64,000 bases of DNA from positions 3,906,001 to 3,970,000 of the forward strand of contig CBDFNN010000004.1 in the NCBI GenBank assembly GCA_965250215.1. The letters are read 5' to 3'. Under the pieces are notes generated by a model that saw only the letters and a program-made list of their open reading frames with translations, was not told the origin of the DNA and made no database searches. This document shows positions 35,836 to 42,433 of the stretch, in pieces (the stretch's first letter is position 1; the number at the start of each line of letters is the position of its first letter). Position numbers and translations under genes: made by a program. The stretch comes from CBDFNN01 sp965250215. Lineage in GTDB: Bacteria; Bacteroidota; Rhodothermia; Rhodothermales; DATKEJ01.

Positions 35836-37576
35836 TTTCGTTTACGATTGTTAATGTCTTTGAAGATTGATTTTCGATTTCCGATGGCACACGTAAAACG
35901 GCGCCTTGTGATGCACTCGTCACGAAGTAGGTATATCGCTCGAGAAATCCACCACGAATCTTGGATTTAAAAGATGGAAGCTCTCGGAGCCGTGACAAAA
36001 TTTCGTCCTCATCCACCAATAAATTGATACTGCGATTTTCTATATCTATTGCGATACGATCCCCTTCTCGGATAGCCGCAATGGGCCCACCACTAGCTGC
36101 CTCTGGTGAAACGTGTCCAATGGAAAGACCACGCGTTCCACCAGAGAATCGGCCATCGGTTATCATGGCGACTTTCGTGTCTAGATCCATGCCAGCTAGC
36201 GCCGATGTCGGCTGAAGCATCTCTGGCATTCCAGGTCCACCCTTAGGTCCTTCTGTTCTGATCACGACGACATCTCCTTCCACAACCACACCAGACAGAA
36301 TCCCATCAACGGCCTCGTCTTGAGACTCAAAGATTCGAGCCGTCCCTTCAAAATTAAACATGCTTGGATCAACCGCTCCGACTTTCAGCACGCTGCCTTC
36401 TGGAGCGATATTCCCAAAGAGAACACTCAGACCTCCCGTCTTTCTGAAGGCGCGTTCTACTGCCCGTATAATTCGAGGGTTTTTGTTTTCGGCTAGCGCT
36501 ATGTTCTCACCGAAAGTACGGCCGGCTACAGTCGGCCTATCCAAGTGGAGTACATCAAGGTCTACCAGCTCTTTTAGAATGGCGTGAACGCCTCCAGCTG
36601 CATCGACATCTTCCATATGGACATCAGTAGTCGCTGGCGAAATCTTACAGAGATAGGGCACTTTGTCCGACATTTCATTGATCCGCTCCAAGTCATATGG
36701 AATTTCCGCCTCGTTTGCGGCGGCTAGCAGATGGAGAATGGTGTTTGTTGAGCCACCCATGGCCATATCTAAGGCAAAAGCATCGTCTAAGGCATCCTGA
36801 GTAAATATGTCACGAGCTTTAAGATCCTTGTTGACGATATCGATAATCCTTTCGCCGACCTTTGAAGCTAAAACTTTCCTCTCGGGACTAGTGGCCAGAA
36901 TTGATCCATTTCCTGGAAGGGCTAGCCCCAAAGCTTCCATGATGCAGTTCATCGAATTTGCCGTAAACATTCCTGAACAAGACCCACAAGAAGGGCAGCT
37001 ATGATTTTCCAGCAATTTCAGCCTGGCTTCGTCGATGGTCCCATTCTTGAATTGACCCACTCCTTCAAAGACAGAGATCAAATCTACTTTCTGGCCATCG
37101 GGAAGTTTGCCTGCCTCCATGGGTCCGCCAGAAATAAAAATGACTGGGATGTTTAGGCGTAATGCGCCCATTAGCATTCCCGGGACGATTTTGTCACAGT
37201 TAGGAATGCAAACCAAGGCATCAAGGCAGTGGGCTGCAGCTACCGTTTCAACGGAGTCTGCGATGATCTCTCGCGAGGGCAAGGAATATCTCATTCCGAG
37301 ATGACCCATGGCGATGCCATCGTCAACTCCTATTGTATTGAATTCGAAAGGCACGCCTCCTGCTTCACGCACGGCTTCTTTTACGACCTTGCCGAATTCC
37401 TGAAGGTGAACATGGCCGGGAATCAAGTCGATATAGGAATTACATATCCCAATAAAGGGCCTGTTGAAATCATCGTCTGAACGGATCTGACCCGTCGCTT
37501 TTAGGAGACTCCGATGCGGGGCTCGTTCGAAACCCTTTTTTATAGTATCACTGCGCATTGAATTCTGTTCAAACAT
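35828..37576 (-). CDS. ilvD: Dihydroxy-acid dehydratase
   Basis: Fe-S enzyme that makes 2-oxoisovalerate and 2-oxo-3-methylvalerate. Length is 582 aa from the ATG at 37576; a second in-frame ATG lies at 37558. Cluster and metal-site cysteines appear in GICNSYIDLIPGH, CIPNCDKIVPGM and CPSCGSCSGMFTANSM. TDGRFSGGTRGLSIGHVSPEA is a family signature. It is the first gene of the operon. The ATG is only five bases after a 12-bp hairpin and is preceded by an Ile/Leu-rich leader ORF. Confidence 0.97.
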   Translation of the reverse strand: MFEQNSMRSDTIKKGFERAPHRSLLKATGQIRSDDDFNRPFIGICNSYIDLIPGHVHLQEFGKVVKEAVREAGGVPFEFNTIGVDDGIAMGHLGMRYSLPSREIIADSVETVAAAHCLDALVCIPNCDKIVPGMLMGALRLNIPVIFISGGPMEAGKLPDGQKVDLISVFEGVGQFKNGTIDEARLKLLENHSCPSCGSCSGMFTANSMNCIMEALGLALPGNGSILATSPERKVLASKVGERIIDIVNKDLKARDIFTQDALDDAFALDMAMGGSTNTILHLLAAANEAEIPYDLERINEMSDKVPYLCKISPATTDVHMEDVDAAGGVHAILKELVDLDVLHLDRPTVAGRTFGENIALAENKNPRIIRAVERAFRKTGGLSVLFGNIAPEGSVLKVGAVDPSMFNFEGTARIFESQDEAVDGILSGVVVEGDVVVIRTEGPKGGPGMPEMLQPTSALAGMDLDTKVAMITDGRFSGGTRGLSIGHVSPEAASGGPIAAIREGDRIAIDIENRSINLLVDEDEILSRLRELPSFKSKIRGGFLERYTYFVTSASQGAVLRVPSEIENQSSKTLTIVNENE

Positions 37577-37581
37577 GATTC

Positions 37582-37614
37582 ATTAGGTTGGGCTGATCCT
37601 CCAGCCCGCCTAAT
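37582..37614 (-). promoter_or_regulatory. Hairpin immediately upstream of ilvD, candidate attenuator or translation gate
   Basis: On the transcript, ATTAGG-C-GGGCTG pairs with CAGCCC-AA-CCTAAT around the loop GAGGAT: 12 bp with a small internal loop, ending five bases before the ilvD ATG. There is no U tract, so I favour control of translation initiation over termination. The 3' arm (AGCCCAA plus TAAT) can instead pair with ATTATTGGGCT inside the leader ORF (37682-37692), giving a mutually exclusive structure. Confidence 0.6.
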
Positions 37615-37644
37615 TGCGAAATGATAGAAGGATAACCCGCTTGG

Positions 37645-37821
37645 TTAGCTTATGAGGCTAATAAGGTTGAGTAGGCTAATAAGCCCAATAATGAGTGCCA
37701 GCAGGTTAATCGCTGCCTCTGAAGGCAGTCCATATAGTAAAACGCGCGAATGGGTTATCGCGGCGGTTCGATGGTGTGGGCCAAGGTTCATCAATAAATG
37801 AGATCTGTTTGTAGATTTCAT
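37645..37821 (-). CDS. Ile/Leu-rich leader peptide of the ilv-leu operon
   Basis: A 58-codon ORF (ATG at 37821; shorter ATG at 37791; the frame also opens with TTG at 37857) ends EAAINLLALIIGLISLLNLI, then SLIS and stop. The last 22 codons contain 9 Leu and 7 Ile codons and no Val. The stop lies 30 bases before the hairpin at 37582-37614. This is the layout of an amino-acid attenuation leader: ribosomes stalling on scarce Ile/Leu-tRNA would change leader RNA folding. The peptide itself probably has no function after synthesis. A short hydrophobic membrane peptide is the alternative. Confidence 0.6.
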   Translation of the reverse strand: MKSTNRSHLLMNLGPHHRTAAITHSRVLLYGLPSEAAINLLALIIGLISLLNLISLIS

Positions 37822-38085
37822 AGCCTTAAATAACGTGAATCGCGCTGCTTCATGCAATTCACAAAGATAATATTTTTTACCAATTGGAAGCGCTTCAGAG
37901 AAATGTTGTAATCAAATTGGACAATTATCATAAATTATTTAGTCCTAATTATCATTCTACCTAATTTACAATGCTTTGCTCTTAATCAATCTTCATCAAT
38001 TCATTCCTTCTTCATCTTGTTAATTCAGCCGTATCCAATGATTAATGTTCGATTAAGGGAAAGCCCTTGAATACACTACACAAAG
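37822..38085. other. AT-rich divergent promoter region between the ilv leader and a small membrane protein
   Basis: The region holds no gene. It contains a Bacteroidota-type -7 element on the minus strand (TATCTTTG, 37862-37869, matching TAnnTTTG), suggesting leader transcription from around 37855. A perfect 10-bp palindrome GAAGCGCTTC is at 37887-37896, and a small AAGGG-AAAG-CCCTT hairpin at 38055-38068 precedes the rightward gene. The -33 element was not clear to me. Confidence 0.45.
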
Positions 38086-38511
38086 ATGAAAGGTGGCCTT
38101 CTTGTCGTGCTGGCCTTTGTGGCCATCGCCGCATACCTAGTATATGCATTTTCTTCGGTTAACTACACCGATCCAATGACTCGTCTAGAGGCTCTTACAG
38201 GCCTCAACTTTCCTGACACAGCCGTCATGGATCAAAAGTTTGAAGGCCTAGCTGAAAACGGAAATCCGATGCTTTTCTTCCTCGTCCATCTTACCCAAGA
38301 AAGTGAGGTTCTCAAGAGTTGCGAAATGAGCAATATGAAAGCTCTGCCGATTTTAGATGACTTGGAGTTCCGAAGAAAGATTATGGACGACTACCTTTCT
38401 ATCTACTCTAACGGTCACTATCTCCTGAAAGACAGCCAAGAGTCCTTTGAATTAGTCGTCTGCGATCAAAACGCCAATCGAGTACTGGCTTACTTCGAAA
38501 AGAAGAACTAG
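38086..38511 (+). CDS. Small membrane-anchored or secreted protein of unknown function
   Basis: Length is 141 aa. An N-terminal hydrophobic segment (GLLVVLAFVAIAAYLVYAF) acts as a signal anchor. The rest is a soluble domain with two cysteines (LKSCEMSN and ELVVCDQN) that could form a disulfide, plus NPMLFFLVHLTQ and DYLSIYSNGHYLL. I do not recognise the family. It is divergent from the ilv operon leader. A short heptamer run (CCGTGTT, TCGTGTT, CTGATTT; 38527-38547) follows the stop. Confidence 0.65.
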   Translation: MKGGLLVVLAFVAIAAYLVYAFSSVNYTDPMTRLEALTGLNFPDTAVMDQKFEGLAENGNPMLFFLVHLTQESEVLKSCEMSNMKALPILDDLEFRRKIMDDYLSIYSNGHYLLKDSQESFELVVCDQNANRVLAYFEKKN

Positions 38512-38526
38512 GCTGTGCTCCATTCG

Positions 38527-38547
38527 CCGTGTTTCGTGTTCTGATTT
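38527..38547. repeat. Short heptamer run between convergent genes
   Basis: CCGTGTT, TCGTGTT and CTGATTT lie between the small membrane protein stop and the lytic transglycosylase stop. CCGTGTT is the complement of AACACGG-type words found in the 14.4-kb block and, less exactly, in the 52.1-kb block. Confidence 0.5.
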
Positions 38548-38585
38548 CCCAAGTGAGATCTAGCGCCAGCCATAGGCACCTAGTC

Positions 38586-40742
38586 CTATCCAACTCTTAA
38601 TCTTTGACCGACCTTGATTCTAGAACCCGAAATCTTATTCCATTTTCGGAGTTGAGAAAGCGAGGTTTTGTACTTCCTGGCTAGGTTTCCAAGTGTATCT
38701 CCACGCTTTACCCGATGGAATGAATTTTCTGAACTAGAAGATGAGCCGCTCAATTTAAGACGCTGTCCGACTCTAATGTTCGACGATTTAAGACCATTGA
38801 TACTCTTCAATCGACTTATACTTAAACCGTATTTGTTGGCGATTCCTCCCAGTGTGTCGCCTCGCCGAACCTTGTGAGTTTTGGCGCTGGATGTCGTTGA
38901 GGCTTGAGTTGCAACGGCCTTGCCACCATAAACTTTTAAACGTCGTCCAGAGATAATTTTGCTTCCTCTGATTCCATTCCATCTTCTAAGGTCAGAAATC
39001 CGGACACCATACTTGCTCGCAATGCTCCCAAGAGTTTCTCCCCGACGAACTCTATGGGTTCTCGCTTTTCCACTACCCGCGCTGGCTTTCCTTGCTGTAG
39101 CAGACTTACTATTTCGGTCTATTCTTTCCTTCGCTAGCTGCGTCGTCCGAATCGCAACAGCACCAATATCATCTCCTTGAGGAATAGTCGTAGAGGAAAT
39201 CAGGACAGGAGCCGTATTGCGGGTTCCGTATTGAACCTGGCGCTCGCCAATTACCTCGGCGACTTCTCGGGCCATCCCGCTAGTGTACTTTGAAACAGGA
39301 ATCTCCAAAACACGACCGCGTTTCACACTATTCCCCTTAATCCCATTCGCCTTCTTCAGCCGTGAAATAGTCGTTCCATACTTCTTTGCTATGCGACCCA
39401 TGGTCTCGCCTTTGGCAACCTTATGATTCAAGGCTGCATCTGCACCTTGCTCTGAAATTAGCTGCTCGTAACCTTCAAAAAAATGATCGCGGCTGCCCAT
39501 TGGTAACCGAAGCATATATCCATTTTTGACTGGTGGTATCACCGAAGAGCGAATTTCCGGGTTTAGATCCTTTAGGTCAGAAAGCGATATTGAAGCAAGT
39601 TCGGCTATTTTCTTAAGTGGCGTCACTGTTTCCAATCGAACATAGTCAAAGGCGTAAGGAGTTCCTTTTTCTACCGGCTTCAGATTGAATTTGTCAGGGT
39701 TTGACATTATCAGTGAGGCCGCAATATACATCGGAACGTAGGCCCTTGTCTCGCGAGGTAGATACTTATATATATCCCAAAATGTGACGTTATTTCGCCC
39801 CTTTTCAGCTCTTGCCTTTCGGATTGATCTTTTTACTCTGGCGGGGCTACAGTTGTAGCCGGCAAGTGCAAAGTGCCAGTTCTTATCAAACATGACATAA
39901 AGATCCTTCAGGTGTCTAGCCGCTGCTCGAGTTGCTTTCTCTGGATCCATTCGCTCGTCGACCCAATGATTTTTCTTCAATCCATAGGCAGAACCAGTTG
40001 GAACGATGAATTGCCACATGCCGCCGGCTTTGGCCCAAGATTGAGCGTCTGGTTTCAATCCTGACTCGATAAGGGCGAGATACTTAAGTTCATCTGGGGC
40101 TCCTTCTTCCGCAAAGATTTTCTCAATCATCGGGAAATACTTGTCGGCTCGAGGCCTCCAGAGATCTACGGTGTCCTCAGATTTTGCGAGCAAATAAGAA
40201 GCGAAGCTCTCCACAGTCCGATTTACGACCATCGGAACTTCGGTCGAAATAGGATCCAATTTCGGAAGGTCAATAGGTTTGGCTTCAGGAGCATTGTTCT
40301 CCACAGCCGCCAATCCAAGCTCTCTAACTTGATTGATTTCACCTTCGGCTAACATGAGAGTATCTGTTGTAGAGTAGTAATTCTGATACTCTACCATAAT
40401 GGACCGGTACAATTCCCTGAATCGCTGATCCTGACGCATTAAGCTGTCTTCCATCAAAACTCCCAATCCAACATAAGCTGAATCAAGCAATGTCTCGAAC
40501 CTGCTTAGTCGTTGTTGAAGTTCAGCATCAAGAATATCGGCCTGCAACCTATAGAGGCTAGACATAGATCTAAGGCGTTCGGCCTTTGTATCTTCACCTT
40601 CCTGAAAAGAAGGTAGCGCTTGGATTTGCAGGTCTTCGGTCTCTTGTGCTACCACTGATTTTGACGCAAATGCCAAAATGAAGGCCATTGCACCAAGCAA
40701 TAGAATTTTTCTCACTGTTTGTACAGATAATCCGCTTAGCAT
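38586..40742 (-). CDS. MltD-like lytic transglycosylase with four LysM domains
   Basis: Length is 718 aa. The signal peptide ends near VVAQ at 33. After an alpha-helical region of about 150 residues, an SLT domain (about 205-330) carries the catalytic glutamate E226 in YLALIESGL, followed by AGGMWQFIVPTGSAYGL and HFALAGYNCSP. Four LysM repeats occupy the C-terminus, each with the (V/R)(A/R)(K/R)G(E/D)T(M/L)G pattern: HKVAKGETMG, HRVRRGETLG, HKVRRGDTLG and HRVKRGDTLG. It cleaves peptidoglycan in the periplasm to anhydro-muropeptides, by family knowledge. MltD of E. coli has fewer LysM units. It is probably monocistronic. Confidence 0.92.
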   Translation of the reverse strand: MLSGLSVQTVRKILLLGAMAFILAFASKSVVAQETEDLQIQALPSFQEGEDTKAERLRSMSSLYRLQADILDAELQQRLSRFETLLDSAYVGLGVLMEDSLMRQDQRFRELYRSIMVEYQNYYSTTDTLMLAEGEINQVRELGLAAVENNAPEAKPIDLPKLDPISTEVPMVVNRTVESFASYLLAKSEDTVDLWRPRADKYFPMIEKIFAEEGAPDELKYLALIESGLKPDAQSWAKAGGMWQFIVPTGSAYGLKKNHWVDERMDPEKATRAAARHLKDLYVMFDKNWHFALAGYNCSPARVKRSIRKARAEKGRNNVTFWDIYKYLPRETRAYVPMYIAASLIMSNPDKFNLKPVEKGTPYAFDYVRLETVTPLKKIAELASISLSDLKDLNPEIRSSVIPPVKNGYMLRLPMGSRDHFFEGYEQLISEQGADAALNHKVAKGETMGRIAKKYGTTISRLKKANGIKGNSVKRGRVLEIPVSKYTSGMAREVAEVIGERQVQYGTRNTAPVLISSTTIPQGDDIGAVAIRTTQLAKERIDRNSKSATARKASAGSGKARTHRVRRGETLGSIASKYGVRISDLRRWNGIRGSKIISGRRLKVYGGKAVATQASTTSSAKTHKVRRGDTLGGIANKYGLSISRLKSINGLKSSNIRVGQRLKLSGSSSSSENSFHRVKRGDTLGNLARKYKTSLSQLRKWNKISGSRIKVGQRLRVG

Positions 40743-40861
40743 AGGAACCTCAACCTATACATTAAGCAGGAATGGTTAGATAGCTGATATAAAATTACTT
40801 ATTCAAATCTTGAATCTCATTAAATATAGCTTTATTCGATGGTAGTTTCCTAGTTATCGAG

Positions 40862-42406
40862 TCAAAGCGGAATATTCCCGTGCTTCTTTTTGGGATTATT
40901 TGCGACCTTATTTTCAAGGGCAAGAAATCCACTAATAAGCTTAGTCCTTGTTTCTGATGGCTTTATAACATCATCAATAAATCCACGCTCAGCAGCGATA
41001 TATGGATTGGCAAATTTCTCTTTATAGTCCCCGATAAACTGATCTTCCGCTTCCTCGGGATTTTCCGCTGCTTGGATTTGTTTTCGATAGATTATTTCGA
41101 CGGCCCCCTTGGCTCCCATAACCGCAATTTCGGCACCTGGCCAAGCAAAGTTTAAATCTCCTCGGATATGTTTTGAATTCATTACATCATAGGCACCGCC
41201 ATAGGCCTTCCTGGTGATAACAGTAATTTTCGGCACAGTAGCCTCGCAAAAAGCATACAGCAGCTTTGCACCATGCTTGATTATTCCGCGCCATTCTTGG
41301 TCGGTTCCTGGAAGAAATCCAGGAACGTCTTCGAGAACCAGAAGAGGGATATTGAAGGCATCGCAAAAACGAACAAATCGCGCGCCTTTGATGGAGGAAT
41401 CTATATCCAGTACACCAGCTAATACGGCAGGCTGATTTGCTATAATTCCTACAGAACGCCCGTCGATTCTTGCAAATCCTACAACGATATTGGCAGCAAA
41501 GTCTTCGTGTATTTCGAAAAATGATTCACCGTCAACGAGGCCATCGATAACGTCTCTCATATCGTAAGGCTTGTTTGGATTCTCTGGAATCACTTCATCA
41601 AAGTCACCTGCTGAACTCTTAGCCTCTTTGGCTTCTTTCCTTGGTGCATCTTCCTCACAGTTCTGCGGGAGATAACTGAGAAGTTTTCTAATATTCAAGA
41701 GGCACTCGGCCTCATTTTCGCAAGCCATATGAGAGACGCCGCTTTTACTAGAATGCGTATCCGCACCTCCCAGCTCTTCTGAGCTGACCTCTTCCTGAGT
41801 GACGGTTTTCACCACATTCGGTCCAGTCACAAACATGTAGCTTGTCGACTTTACCATAAATATAAAGTCAGTGATAGCTGGGCTGTACACGGCTCCTCCA
41901 GCACAGGGGCCCATGACGGCTGAGATTTGAGGTACCACCCCAGACGCAAGTGTATTAAGTAAGAAAACGTCCGCATAGCCCCCAAGCGAAGCCACTCCCT
42001 CCTGAATTCGCGCGCCGCCCGAATCATTAAGCCCAATAACGGGCACACCGTTCTCCAAGGCAAGATTCATAATCTTGCAAATTTTTTCAGCATGAGCCTC
42101 AGAAAGAGATCCTCCGAATACGGTAAAGTCCTGACTGAATACGTAAACGGGCCTGCCATTGATCAAAGCCTGTCCAGTGATAACGCCATCACCAAGTGGC
42201 TTGTTATCACCGATCCCAAAATCTTGCGATCGATGTCGGACAAACATTCCTTGTTCTTGGAATGAACCCTTGTCAACAAGAATATCAAGCCTTTCACGCG
42301 CGGTAAGTTTACCAGCAGCGTGCTGTTTTTCTATCCGTTCTTTTCCACCTCCAAGCTTTGCCTCTTCTCGATATGCATCTAGTTTATCAAATGATTTTCG
42401 CGACAT
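40862..42406 (-). CDS. Acyl-CoA carboxylase carboxyltransferase subunit (PccB/MmdA type)
   Basis: A 514-residue carboxyltransferase: KLTARERLDILVDKGSF, VYVFSQDFTVFGGSLSEAHA, NDSGGARIQEGVASLGGYAD, FVTGPNVVKTVTQEEV, and DVPGFLPGTDQEWRGIIKHGAKLLYAF with RKAYGGAYDVM. It would move CO2 between biotin and propionyl-, acetyl- or methylmalonyl-CoA. No biotin carboxylase or biotin carrier gene is adjacent, so propionyl-CoA carboxylase beta and methylmalonyl-CoA decarboxylase alpha cannot be separated. It starts 27 bases after the large acidic protein, so the two are probably co-transcribed. Confidence 0.92.
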   Translation of the reverse strand: MSRKSFDKLDAYREEAKLGGGKERIEKQHAAGKLTARERLDILVDKGSFQEQGMFVRHRSQDFGIGDNKPLGDGVITGQALINGRPVYVFSQDFTVFGGSLSEAHAEKICKIMNLALENGVPVIGLNDSGGARIQEGVASLGGYADVFLLNTLASGVVPQISAVMGPCAGGAVYSPAITDFIFMVKSTSYMFVTGPNVVKTVTQEEVSSEELGGADTHSSKSGVSHMACENEAECLLNIRKLLSYLPQNCEEDAPRKEAKEAKSSAGDFDEVIPENPNKPYDMRDVIDGLVDGESFFEIHEDFAANIVVGFARIDGRSVGIIANQPAVLAGVLDIDSSIKGARFVRFCDAFNIPLLVLEDVPGFLPGTDQEWRGIIKHGAKLLYAFCEATVPKITVITRKAYGGAYDVMNSKHIRGDLNFAWPGAEIAVMGAKGAVEIIYRKQIQAAENPEEAEDQFIGDYKEKFANPYIAAERGFIDDVIKPSETRTKLISGFLALENKVANNPKKKHGNIPL

Positions 42407-42433
42407 GTACCTGATGTGCTTAGTTGGCGGATT

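Noticed and set aside
35263..35970. Long plus-strand ORF (235 codons) opposite ilvB/ilvD
   Set aside because: It is antisense to two well-supported enzymes, has no recognisable domain, and its sequence is a shadow of their coding frames.
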